This document shows, piece after piece, positions 32,976 to 41,537 of a DNA stretch of 64,000 nucleotides. The stretch comes from Streptomyces sp. DG2A-72 (GTDB lineage: Bacteria > Actinomycetota > Actinomycetes > Streptomycetales > Streptomycetaceae). Where the stretch lies: positions 1,240,001 through 1,304,000 of the forward strand of contig NZ_JASTLC010000001.1 in the NCBI RefSeq assembly GCF_030499575.1. Direction: 5' to 3'. Numbering within the stretch: position 1 is the first letter of the stretch; every line of letters begins with the position of its first letter. The notes under the pieces were generated by a model. That model saw nothing but the letters and a program-made list of their open reading frames with translations, ran no database searches and was not told the origin of the DNA. The position numbers and the translations under genes were made by a program.

Positions 32976-35423
32976 GTGGGCACATTTGAGGAGCACGACC
33001 TTGCCCGGCCACGGTTCGACGTGGCCGATGCCGCGCCCCTGCTGCTCGACGCACAGGGCGTGGTGACCGGCTGGACCGACGAGGCCAGGCGGCTGCTGGG
33101 CCACGCGGCCTCCGAGGTGATCGGGACGAGCGTGGCCGACCTGCTGTCCGCCGAGGACGCGGAGCGGATGCCGGGCATCGCCGAGCGGTGCCGCAGGGAC
33201 GGCGGCTGGGCGGGGCTGCTGACGGTCCGGCGCGGCGGCGGACAGCAGGTCAGGCTCATGGTGCGGATCACCGGCGCGGAGGAGCCCGGGAGCCGCACGC
33301 GGTGGCTGGTGCTGCTCTCGGAGCTGGCCGGGGCGCCCGGCTGGGACATGAGCCGCTCGGTGCTGGAGCAGATCGCCGACCGGTCGCCGGTCGGCATCGC
33401 CATCGTCGACACCAACCTGCGCTTCGTGTGGTCCAACGCGGCCCTGGAGCAGTACGGCGGCGGACCGCCCGTACACCGGCTCGGACTGCGTCTCGCGGAC
33501 ATCCAGCCGGGCCTGGACGCCGACGGCATAGAGGCGCAGATGCGGCACGTGCTGGAGACCGGTGAGCCGGTGGTCGGATACGAGCACGTGGGCCAGGTGC
33601 AGTCCGCGCCGCACCGCGAGACGGCACACGTCCTGTCGTTCACCCGGCTGCACGACGACCGGGGCCGTCCGATGGGCGTGTACTACACCGTCGTCGACAT
33701 CACCGAGCGGCACCGTGCCCGGCAGCGGCTGGCGCTGCTGGACCGGGCCGGCGAGCACATCGGCCGCAGCCTGGACATCATGCGGACCGCGCAGGAGCTG
33801 GCGGACGTGGCCGTCCCGGACTTCGCGGACTTCGTCACCGTGGACCTGCTGGAACCGGTGCTGCGGGGAGCGGAGCTGACGCCGGGGCCGATCGGCGACC
33901 TGGACCATGTGCCGCTGTGCCGGGCCGGTCAGCAGTCGGTGCACAAGAACGTCCCCGAGGCGGTCGTTCCTGTCGGCTCCGTGGCCGCCTACGTCGCCGG
34001 GTCGCCCCCGGTCCGTTCGCTCAGCACCGGCCTGTCCTGGCGCGAGGAGCGGCTCGACCCGCTCGCCCGGGAGTGGGCCACGGACATCCCGGGCGGCCGG
34101 GAGGCGACCTTTCTGGAGCTGGGGCTGCACAGCGTCGTGATCGTGCCGATCCGGGCGCGGGGCACCACCCTGGGCGTCACCACGTTCTTCCGGCGCCACC
34201 GCCAGGAGCCGTTCGACGAGGACGACCTCGCCCTGGCCGAGGATCTCGTCTCGCGGGCGGCCGTCTGTGTGGACAACGCCCGGCGCTACACCCGCGAGCG
34301 CGACGCGGCGCTGGTGCTGCAGCGCAGTCTGCTTCCGCACCGGCTGCCCGAGCAGGACGCGGTGGAGGTGGCCGCCTGCTACCGCCCGGCCGACGAGCTG
34401 ACCGGCCTCGGCGGCGACTGGTACGACGTCGTCCCGCTCTCCGGTGCCCGTGTCGCCCTCGTGGTGGGCGAGGTGCCCGGGCACGGCATCGACGCGGCCG
34501 CCGCCATGGGACGGCTGCGGACCGCCGTACGGACGCTCGCCGCGCTGGATCTGCCGCCCGCGGAGGTGCTGGCCCACCTCGACGACCTGGCCGCCCGGTC
34601 GGCGCGCGAGGAAGGCGTCGCGCCGGACTCCGGAGAGGCGAGCACCGTGGGCTCCGGGTGCGTGTACGTGGTGTACGACCCCGTGGACGGGCAGTGCGCC
34701 ATGGCCGCGGCCGGGCATCCCGCGCCCGCCGTGATCCTGCCCGACGGCTCCGTGACGTTCGTCGACCTTCCGCAGGGGCCGCCGCTCGGTGCGGGCGGAC
34801 CGCCCTTCGAGGCGGTCGAGCTGGCGCTGGCCGAGGGCAGCACGCTCGCGCTGCACACCGACGGACTGCTGGCGCGCGGGGACGACTGGGCCGCGGACGC
34901 GAGCCGGGACCGGCTGCGCCGGGCGCTGGAGGAGCGCGCGTCCTCACTCGACCTGCGCTGCCGGACCGTGGTCGACGCGCTGTCCCCGGAACGCCCGCAC
35001 GACGACGTGGCCCTGCTGATGGCCCGTACCCGGCTGCTGGGCGCCGACCAGGTCGCGGACTGGGACCTGCCCATGGATCCGGCGATCGTCGCCGAAGCCC
35101 GCAAGGCCGCGGCCCGGCAGCTGACGGACTGGGGCCTGGAGGAGCTGGCCTTCACCACGGAACTGGTCGTCAGCGAGCTGGTCACCAACGCCATCCGGCA
35201 CTCCGCCGGACCCGTGCGGCTGCGGCTGATCAGGGAGCGCGCCCTGGTCTGCGAGGTCTTCGACGGCGGCGCCACCGCGCCCCATCTGCGTCATCCCCGC
35301 ACGACGGACGAAGGCGGGCGCGGGCTGCTGCTGGTCTCCCAGTTCACCCAGCACTGGGGCACCCGGTTCGTGCCCGAGGGGAAGATCATCTGGGCCGAGC
35401 AGTCCCTGACGGATCCGCAATGA
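32976..35423 (+). CDS. PAS-PAS-GAF-SpoIIE phosphatase with C-terminal anti-sigma-type ATPase
   Basis: An 815-residue cytoplasmic multidomain regulator. Order: PAS (about 18-118), PAS (128-245, ending VYYTVVDITERHRARQ), GAF (255-435, SVVIVPIRARGTTLGVTTFF), PP2C/SpoIIE (455-680: GGDWYDVVPL, AAAGHPAPAV, LHTDGLLARG, HDDVALLMARTR), RsbW-like HATPase (690-812: TTELVVSELVTNAIRHS, GGRGLLLVSQF). Architecture typical of Streptomyces stress-sigma phospho-switches. The metal-site motif reads VGEVPGHG where GDV is usual (Asp to Glu). GTG 32976 with AGAGAGG; an upstream in-frame start is less likely. Confidence 0.9.
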   Translation: MGTFEEHDLARPRFDVADAAPLLLDAQGVVTGWTDEARRLLGHAASEVIGTSVADLLSAEDAERMPGIAERCRRDGGWAGLLTVRRGGGQQVRLMVRITGAEEPGSRTRWLVLLSELAGAPGWDMSRSVLEQIADRSPVGIAIVDTNLRFVWSNAALEQYGGGPPVHRLGLRLADIQPGLDADGIEAQMRHVLETGEPVVGYEHVGQVQSAPHRETAHVLSFTRLHDDRGRPMGVYYTVVDITERHRARQRLALLDRAGEHIGRSLDIMRTAQELADVAVPDFADFVTVDLLEPVLRGAELTPGPIGDLDHVPLCRAGQQSVHKNVPEAVVPVGSVAAYVAGSPPVRSLSTGLSWREERLDPLAREWATDIPGGREATFLELGLHSVVIVPIRARGTTLGVTTFFRRHRQEPFDEDDLALAEDLVSRAAVCVDNARRYTRERDAALVLQRSLLPHRLPEQDAVEVAACYRPADELTGLGGDWYDVVPLSGARVALVVGEVPGHGIDAAAAMGRLRTAVRTLAALDLPPAEVLAHLDDLAARSAREEGVAPDSGEASTVGSGCVYVVYDPVDGQCAMAAAGHPAPAVILPDGSVTFVDLPQGPPLGAGGPPFEAVELALAEGSTLALHTDGLLARGDDWAADASRDRLRRALEERASSLDLRCRTVVDALSPERPHDDVALLMARTRLLGADQVADWDLPMDPAIVAEARKAAARQLTDWGLEELAFTTELVVSELVTNAIRHSAGPVRLRLIRERALVCEVFDGGATAPHLRHPRTTDEGGRGLLLVSQFTQHWGTRFVPEGKIIWAEQSLTDPQ

Positions 35424-35483
35424 GCCACGAACCCTGGTTTATATCGTGCGAAACTGGGGTGAACCGGCGGTGAGGCGGCAGCC

Positions 35484-36713
35484 ATGAAGGACGCGGCGAT
35501 CGACTACGAGGCGGTCTTCAAGGGCCTGCCCGGAATGATCGCGCTGCTCACCCCCGAGCTGGTGTACGCGGACGTCAACGAGGACTTCCTGCGCATCTCC
35601 GGGCGCAAACGCGAGCAGGTGGTGGGGCGCTACATCTTCGACGTCTTCCCCGAGAACCCCGACAACCCGGCGTCGAAGGGCATGCACAATGTGCAGACCT
35701 CCATGCGTCGGGTGGTGGCCACGGGCGAGCGCGACGCCATGGCACTGCAGCGGTACGACGTCGAATCCCCCGAGCGCCCCGGGCAGTGGGAGGAGCGCTA
35801 CTGGAGCCCGGTGAACGCGCCGGTGTTCGGACCGGACGGCAAAGTGGTGCTGGTGGTGCACCGGGTCGAGGAGGTCACCGAGCTCATCCGGGCTCGCGGC
35901 GGCCCCAGCGGGGGCCGCGCCCGGGTGCTGGAGGCCGAGCTGTACACGCGCGCCCGTGAACTGCAGGAACTCAACGACCGGCTGCGCCGGGCCCACGCCC
36001 GCGAGCGCGAGGTCGCGCTCGCCCTCCAGGAGGCGATGCTCCCGGCCCGCCGCCAGGTCGGCGACCAGCGCGCCGCGGTCCGCTACCGGCCGGCCGCCGG
36101 CGCCCTGAACGTGTGCGGGGACTGGTACGACCTGGTCGACCTGGTGGGCGGCAACCGCATCGGCGTCTCCGTGGGCGACGTGGTCGGCCACGGCCTGGGG
36201 GCCGCCGGTGTCATGGGCCAACTGCGCAGCGCACTCACCGCCACCTCGCGCGTCGCCGACGGACCCGCGCAGGCCCTGGACGTCCTGGGCCGCTACGCCC
36301 ATGTGGTCGACGGCGCCGAATCGGCCACCGCGGTCACCACGTTCATCGACTTCGACGCCCACACCATCACCTACAGCAGCGCCGGGCACCTCCCGCCCGC
36401 GCTGCTGCACCCCGACGGCCGCGTGGAGTTCCTCGACCGGGCCACCGATCCCCCGCTGGACGCCCGCCCTAGCCCGATCCCCAGACCAGAGGCCTGCACC
36501 ACCTTCACCGAGGGCGCGACGCTCGTGCTGTACACGGACGGCCTGATCGAACGCCGCCGCGAGGACATCGACACCGGCCTGACCCGCCTCGCCGAATCAC
36601 TCGGCCGCCATCTGGGGGCCGACCCCGAGACCCTCGCCGACGCCGTCCTGCTGGAACTGCTGCCGCCGGGAGGTGCCACCGACGACACGGCGCTGATCGT
36701 CGTACGGCTGTGA
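35484..36713 (+). CDS. PAS-SpoIIE serine phosphatase
   Basis: 409 residues: N-terminal PAS (MIALLTPELVYADVNEDFLRISG to VEEVTELI), a helical linker (LYTRARELQELNDRLRRAHA, coiled-coil-like), then PP2C/SpoIIE with canonical CGDWYDLVDL, VGDVVGHGLGAAGVMGQLRS, SSAGHLPPALL, LVLYTDGLIERR and TDDTALIVVRL. Follows the larger phosphatase after 60 bp; both could act on the same anti-anti-sigma protein in response to different signals. ATG 35484, SD-like GGCGG. Confidence 0.92.
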   Translation: MKDAAIDYEAVFKGLPGMIALLTPELVYADVNEDFLRISGRKREQVVGRYIFDVFPENPDNPASKGMHNVQTSMRRVVATGERDAMALQRYDVESPERPGQWEERYWSPVNAPVFGPDGKVVLVVHRVEEVTELIRARGGPSGGRARVLEAELYTRARELQELNDRLRRAHAREREVALALQEAMLPARRQVGDQRAAVRYRPAAGALNVCGDWYDLVDLVGGNRIGVSVGDVVGHGLGAAGVMGQLRSALTATSRVADGPAQALDVLGRYAHVVDGAESATAVTTFIDFDAHTITYSSAGHLPPALLHPDGRVEFLDRATDPPLDARPSPIPRPEACTTFTEGATLVLYTDGLIERRREDIDTGLTRLAESLGRHLGADPETLADAVLLELLPPGGATDDTALIVVRL

Positions 36714-36746
36714 TGGCTCGGAGCCGTACGACGATCCGCTCCGGTT

Positions 36747-38378
36747 TCAGCAGGGCGGGATGACCTGGCTCCAGTCCGCGAACTTGCCCGTCGTCAGGTA
36801 GTGGTCGTTGACGTAACCGCCCGGCAGGGCTCCGCCGGTGTCGGCGAAGAACCAGTACCGGTTGCCGGTCCCGTCGGCGTCGACCGCGCCCGTGGTCCAG
36901 CAGTGCACGATCAACTCGTCGCCGTTGTGGCCCCGGTAGGACGAGCTGCGCCCGTGATCGTAGTTCGGTTCGTTGTACATGCCGAGGAACGATCCCGGGT
37001 CGATGCCGGTCACCCGGGCGCACCAGCTCTCGGGGTCACCGCCGATGTCGCAGTGGTAGAGCCCCTGCTCGGGCGGCGGGGTGGAACCCGCGCACTCCGG
37101 CACGCCCGGAATCCATGCGGGGCCACGCAGATAGACGTTGCTGATCCAGCCGTGCTGGACGGGCAGATACGACCAGACGTCGTTGGTGACACCGCCGTCC
37201 GTCACCGACTCGGCATGCTTCTGGCACTGGGCGTAGACGGTGGTGGGACCGGGGAACCGGTGGGTGATCCCGGCGTCGGTCGTCGGGGCCGTGCGCACGT
37301 TGACATCGGTCGCCCACATCTCGACCGGGGTGGTGCCGGGCGGCACTTCCGGCTCGGGCGGCGGGTGGACGATGTTCCGCTGGGCGACCGCGGCGGCCAC
37401 GGCACGTTCGGCGATCTCGCCCGCGACGCGTTTCCCCTGCTCGTTCTGCCACACGATCCTGGGGTTCCCGTTGGGGCGGGCGTTGTCCCGGTAGGCGAGG
37501 TGCGGCGGGTTGGTCGTGCCGTCGTCGATGCTCAGGCCGAACTCGGCCAGCCAGTTGCCCGTGCCCGGACGTCCCGGCTTGTTGCACACGAGGTCGTCGA
37601 CGCGGCAGACGTCGAAGTACCGCCCGTCGCCGAAGAGCCCGGCGAACACCGACGGCACCGACACCCGCTGCATCAGTCCGCCACGGTCGATGGTGGTCGT
37701 GACCGGCCGGTAGTTGGCGTCGAGGGTGAGCATGTTCCCGCTCTGCGCCATGGAGGTCTGGCCGTTGTGCCGGGCCGCGTCTCCGATGGTGATGGCCGCA
37801 CCCACCGAGTCCGAGCGGCGCTGGTCCCCGGCGACGGCCGGGTTGGCGAGGGCGTTCTTGACCACCTGACCACCCTGCGAGTACCCGATCAGCACCAGCG
37901 TCGGGCGGCTCGGGCAGTCGGAGTAGAACTCGATCTCACGGACCAGTTCGTCGCGGCCCTTCCACATCGAGTCCCAGTAGTCGTCGGGCCCCGGGTTGTC
38001 GCCCAGGAAGGGCGGCCACGGCAGGTCCCAGTCGATCGCCGACGCGGGATAGGGCAGATTGCGCGCGGTGATGTCGCTGTCCGGCACTCCCTGCTCGTTG
38101 AGCGCCGCGTTCACCGCCCTGACGTAGGTGTCGTTCACTCCGATGGATCCGTAGGGCAGACCCGGCTTCACGGACTCGGCCGTGCCGTAGGCATTGATGA
38201 TCACCCACGGCTTGTCGCAGTTCATTGCCGGTTGGGGCGGCGGCGGCAGCGCGGACGCGCGGTCGGCGCCGGCGAGTTGAGCCGTCGAGAACAGTCCGGC
38301 CAGCAGTGCGAGGACGGCCGTCCATATCGCCCGGCGGCGTGGCGCGTGATTTCTCCCTGGTCCTGCGGCGTATCTCAT
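36747..38378 (-). CDS. Secreted cutinase-fold hydrolase with C-terminal SH3-like region
   Basis: 543 residues. Signal peptide of about 44 residues (RRRAIWTAVLALLAGLFSTAQLAG). The catalytic domain has the serine elbow LVLIGYSQGGQVVKNAL and C-x-x-DDLVC near the end, as in cutinases/PE-PPE-type esterases; paired cysteines suggest disulfides. Then WATDVNVRTAPTTDAGITHRF...WSYLPVQHGWISNVYL, an SH3b-like wall-binding repeat, and a Cys/Trp-rich tail. Probably an extracellular or surface esterase. ATG 38378 with SD GGGGGAAC; a start further upstream would precede a poor signal. Confidence 0.85.
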   Translation of the reverse strand: MRYAAGPGRNHAPRRRAIWTAVLALLAGLFSTAQLAGADRASALPPPPQPAMNCDKPWVIINAYGTAESVKPGLPYGSIGVNDTYVRAVNAALNEQGVPDSDITARNLPYPASAIDWDLPWPPFLGDNPGPDDYWDSMWKGRDELVREIEFYSDCPSRPTLVLIGYSQGGQVVKNALANPAVAGDQRRSDSVGAAITIGDAARHNGQTSMAQSGNMLTLDANYRPVTTTIDRGGLMQRVSVPSVFAGLFGDGRYFDVCRVDDLVCNKPGRPGTGNWLAEFGLSIDDGTTNPPHLAYRDNARPNGNPRIVWQNEQGKRVAGEIAERAVAAAVAQRNIVHPPPEPEVPPGTTPVEMWATDVNVRTAPTTDAGITHRFPGPTTVYAQCQKHAESVTDGGVTNDVWSYLPVQHGWISNVYLRGPAWIPGVPECAGSTPPPEQGLYHCDIGGDPESWCARVTGIDPGSFLGMYNEPNYDHGRSSSYRGHNGDELIVHCWTTGAVDADGTGNRYWFFADTGGALPGGYVNDHYLTTGKFADWSQVIPPC

Positions 38379-38513
38379 GCGTTGTTCCCCCTGGTTCGGC
38401 CCGGCGCAGCGCACAGGGCTCAAACAGTCAATCGCAAGGACAGCCGTCACATTCGCATCGGCGGACGCGAAGCTCAAACACTTCCATGTGGTTCGAAATG
38501 TCGCACCGCCGCG

Positions 38514-39494
38514 TCATCGCGCGTCGAGTAACCGTAAGCCCAATGCGGTTGCCGCGTGGAGGACGTATTTGCCGGCGCGTTGGCTGTCCACCAGCCCGCC
38601 GGCCCGCAGGACGCCGATCTGGTAACTCACGCTGGCCGGCGCGATACCGATCGCTTCGGCGACCTCGGAGCTGGTACGGCCGTCCCGCCGGGCGACATCG
38701 GCCAGGATGGCGGCCCGAGTGCGGCCGAGCAGGCGCACGACACCCTCCCCGGTGGCCCGGGCGACGTCCAACGGGGCCTTCGCAACGGGGTAGACGAGCA
38801 CCGGAGGCAGAGCGGGATCGGCCAGGGCGGTGGGCCGGCGCCAGCAGAAGAAGGATGGGACGAGGAGCAGACCGCGGCCTTCGAGGCGGAGGTCGCGCCG
38901 TACGGGGTAGTCGACCTCCAGGACGGGGGCGTTCCAACGGGCCAGTGGATACAGGCCGTTGAGCAGTGCCTGGGTGCCCCCGTCCAGGAGGGTGCGGGTG
39001 CGCAGGTCGATGTCATTGCCGACGACCGCTCGGATGTGGAACCAGTGCGGCTGGAGCACGGCGCCGAAGTACGCATCCAGTGCGTGGGTCAGCGCGGCCA
39101 GCCCCTCGTCCCCCGGCCTGCCCAGCTCCACGGTCCAGTTCGGCAGGACCCGGCTCTCGCCGAGCCGGGTCAGCTCACGTACGATCCGCCGACGCGGGGT
39201 GCCACGCACCAGGTCGAGTGCGTCGGACAGCTCCCCTCCGGTGGCCGGGGGTGTGAGGAAATCGGGAATGTATCCGACGCTGGGGACCAGCGTCCGTAAC
39301 GGCTGCAGCGCCGCCCCCAGAACCCGGTCCACCTCCATTCTGGCGTGCACCGAGCGACGCCAGTGGCCGAATTCCAGCGGCCCCTGACCTGTTTTCAGGC
39401 GACACACACTGCAGATCAGCTCCCACAGCGGATCCGGTCTGCGCAGAATTCGAATATTCTGCAGGTCATGGGGGGTGAAATGAATGCGGAGCAT
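38514..39494 (-). CDS. ArsR-type winged-helix regulator with large N-terminal domain
   Basis: 326 residues. The C-terminal 70 residues are an ArsR/HTH_20 domain (LLGRTRAAILADVA, TSSEVAEAIGIAPASVSYQIGVLRAGGLVDSQRAGKYVLHAAT). The N-terminal part (LRIHFTPHDLQNIRILRRPDPLWELI, DVVELGR..., LARWNAPVLEVDYPV) is the streptomycete-specific domain seen in many such regulators, function unknown. ATG 39494 has GAGGATGTA before it. No obvious target other than itself or its neighbours. Confidence 0.88.
   Translation of the reverse strand: MLRIHFTPHDLQNIRILRRPDPLWELICSVCRLKTGQGPLEFGHWRRSVHARMEVDRVLGAALQPLRTLVPSVGYIPDFLTPPATGGELSDALDLVRGTPRRRIVRELTRLGESRVLPNWTVELGRPGDEGLAALTHALDAYFGAVLQPHWFHIRAVVGNDIDLRTRTLLDGGTQALLNGLYPLARWNAPVLEVDYPVRRDLRLEGRGLLLVPSFFCWRRPTALADPALPPVLVYPVAKAPLDVARATGEGVVRLLGRTRAAILADVARRDGRTSSEVAEAIGIAPASVSYQIGVLRAGGLVDSQRAGKYVLHAATALGLRLLDAR
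39443..39462. promoter_or_regulatory. Inverted repeat inside the 5' end of the ArsR gene
   Basis: GCAGAAT-N6-ATTCTGC, 7-bp arms, located 32-51 bp into the coding region. AT-rich for this genome. Could be an autoregulatory site; it also simply encodes part of DLQNIRIL. Confidence 0.3.
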
Positions 39495-39679
39495 TACATC
39501 CTCTTCGGCTCGCGGGCATCGTCCGGATGCTGGTACGTCCCTAGTTGTTCCAGAGCCGCAGAAGGGGCCGGACGGTTCCGGCCGGTGCCGCCTGCCTCTA
39601 CACTGACAGCCCACGACGTGCCGGTTGACCTGCTAGAACACGGCGGTTGAGCCGAACCACCGGAGTGAGGAGCCACCCC

Positions 39680-40405
39680 TTGTTCTACTACGTGCTCAAG
39701 TACGTGTTGCTGGGTCCGTTGCTGAGACTGGTCTTCCGCCCCCGGATCGAGGGACTCGAGCACATTCCCGCGACCGGCCCCGCCATCGTCGCCGGCAACC
39801 ATCTGTCCTTCTCGGACCACTTCCTGATGCCCGCGATCCTCAAGCGGCGCATCACCTTCCTGGCGAAGGCCGAGTACTTCACCGGCCCCGGTCTCAAGGG
39901 CCGTCTGATCGCGACCTTCTTCCGCAGTGCCGGGCAGATCCCGGTCGACCGCTCCGGCAAGGAGGCGGGCCAGGCCGCGATCCGCGAGGGGCTCGGCGTG
40001 CTGAGCAAGGACGAACTGCTCGGCATCTACCCCGAGGGCACCCGCTCGCACGACGGCCGCCTCTACAAGGGCAAGGTCGGCGTGGCGGTGATGGCGCTCA
40101 AGGCCCAGGTACCCGTCATCCCCTGCGCGATGATCGGCACCTTCGAGGCCCAGCCGCCGGGCCGGAAGATCCCGAAGATCCACCCGGTCGTGATCCGCTT
40201 CGGCAAGCCCCTCGACTTCTCCCGCTACGCCGGCATGGAGAACGAGAAGGCGATCCTGCGCGCCATCACCGACGAGATCATGTACGCGATCCTCAAGCTC
40301 TCGGAGCAGGAGTACGTCGACCAGTACGCGGCCGTCGTCAAGGCCGAGCAGGCCGCGGCGGGCGCGGCGAAGGAGCGCCGGTTCCCGCGGCTGCCGCTGG
40401 GCTGA
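39680..40405 (+). CDS. 1-acyl-sn-glycerol-3-phosphate acyltransferase family protein
   Basis: 241-residue membrane-associated acyltransferase (PlsC family). Catalytic NHLSFSD (HX4D), RITFLAKAEYF, GQIPVDRSG and IYPEGTRSHDG blocks are intact, consistent with making phosphatidate or a related lipid. TTG 39680 is chosen: GAGGAG lies 7 nt upstream and the protein then starts FYYVLKYVLLGP like its relatives. Another TTG at 39647 would add 11 residues without SD. Confidence 0.9.
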   Translation: MFYYVLKYVLLGPLLRLVFRPRIEGLEHIPATGPAIVAGNHLSFSDHFLMPAILKRRITFLAKAEYFTGPGLKGRLIATFFRSAGQIPVDRSGKEAGQAAIREGLGVLSKDELLGIYPEGTRSHDGRLYKGKVGVAVMALKAQVPVIPCAMIGTFEAQPPGRKIPKIHPVVIRFGKPLDFSRYAGMENEKAILRAITDEIMYAILKLSEQEYVDQYAAVVKAEQAAAGAAKERRFPRLPLG

Positions 40406-40463
40406 ACTCTGCTGTCGGCATAAGCTTTTCCGAAGCGGATCTCGTCGCCCGTACGGTCGCCGT

Positions 40464-41489
40464 ATGAGACGTGCTGTGGTGCTCGGAGCGACAGGACAGA
40501 TCGGACGGCCCGCGGTGGGCGCGCTGGCCCGGGACGGCTGGGAGGTGACCGCCGTCTCGCGGAGCGGCGGGCGGGACGAGGGCTGGCCCGAGGGGGTGCG
40601 CGTCGCGCGGGCCGACCGGGCGGACGACGCGGCCCTGGCCGCCGTGGTCGGCGACGGCTGTGACGTGCTGGTGGACATGGTCGCCTACGGGACCGAGCAC
40701 GCACGGCAGTTGACCTCGCTCGCCGGTCGCGTCGGCTCGGCCGTGGTGATCTCCAGCCTGTCGGTGTACGAGGACGACAAGGGCCGGAACTTCGACACAC
40801 AGGACGAGCCCGACGGCTTCCCCGAATATCCGGTGCCGCTCACGGAGGAGCAGCGCACGATCCGGCCCGGCGACGCCTCGTACAGCACCCGCAAGGCCGC
40901 GCTGGAGCGTGAACTCCTTGCTGCCGGAGACCAGTTGCCGACGACTCTGCTGCGCGCGGGCGCGATCCACGGGCCGCGCAGCCCGCTGCCGCGCGAGCTG
41001 TACTTCGTGAAGCGGAACCTCGACGGCCGACGCAGGCGTGTGGTCGCGCACGGCGGCAAGAGCCTGTTTCATCCGTCGGCCGCGCGCAACATCGCGGAGC
41101 TGGTGCGGCTGGCGGCGGCCCGGCCTGGCTCCCGCGCCCTCAACGCCTGCGATCCCGAGCCGCCGACGGTGGCGGAGATCGGCGATGCGGTCGACGCGGT
41201 CATGGGGGTCGAAACCGAGACGGTCCTGCTGGACGGGCCGGAACCCTCACCGTCCGTGGGCCGCTCCCCCTGGTCGGTGCCGCTGCCGGTGGTGTGCGAC
41301 ATGTCGGCGGCGGAACGGGAGTTGGGCTACCGCCCGGTGGTGTCGTACGCCGGGAGCCTGCCGGAGACGGTCGACTGGCTCACCCGCCGGGTGTCCGAGG
41401 AGGACTGGCAGGAGGCGTTCCCGCTCCTCGCGCAGGTCTACCCCGAACTGTTCGACTACGCGGCGGAGGACGCCTGGCTGGGCGCGTGA
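40464..41489 (+). CDS. NAD-dependent epimerase/dehydratase family reductase
   Basis: 341 residues. Rossmann start AVVLGATGQIGRPAVGALA (GxxGxxG), an extended-SDR core with SVYEDDKGRNFDTQDEP and YSTRKAALEREL (YxxxK catalytic pair) and a C-terminal substrate domain. Substrate unknown; sugar nucleotide or isoprenoid-type ligands are possible. ATG 40464. Separated by 58 bp from the acyltransferase; ends before a bidirectional terminator. Confidence 0.88.
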   Translation: MRRAVVLGATGQIGRPAVGALARDGWEVTAVSRSGGRDEGWPEGVRVARADRADDAALAAVVGDGCDVLVDMVAYGTEHARQLTSLAGRVGSAVVISSLSVYEDDKGRNFDTQDEPDGFPEYPVPLTEEQRTIRPGDASYSTRKAALERELLAAGDQLPTTLLRAGAIHGPRSPLPRELYFVKRNLDGRRRRVVAHGGKSLFHPSAARNIAELVRLAAARPGSRALNACDPEPPTVAEIGDAVDAVMGVETETVLLDGPEPSPSVGRSPWSVPLPVVCDMSAAERELGYRPVVSYAGSLPETVDWLTRRVSEEDWQEAFPLLAQVYPELFDYAAEDAWLGA

Positions 41490-41497
41490 ACAAGGGA

Positions 41498-41516
41498 CGG
41501 CCGGAGACTCCGGCCG
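41498..41516. terminator. Bidirectional terminator between convergent genes
   Basis: CGGCCGGAG-A-CTCCGGCCG, 9-bp arms around a single base, midway between the reductase stop and the tap stop. Confidence 0.75.
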
Positions 41517-41537
41517 CCCCTCATCTCGTACGACTTT

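Noticed and set aside
39647..39679. Longer N-terminus for the acyltransferase from TTG 39647
   Set aside because: No SD before it, and the added residues (SRTTGVRSHP) are not typical; TTG 39680 has GAGGAG at the right distance.
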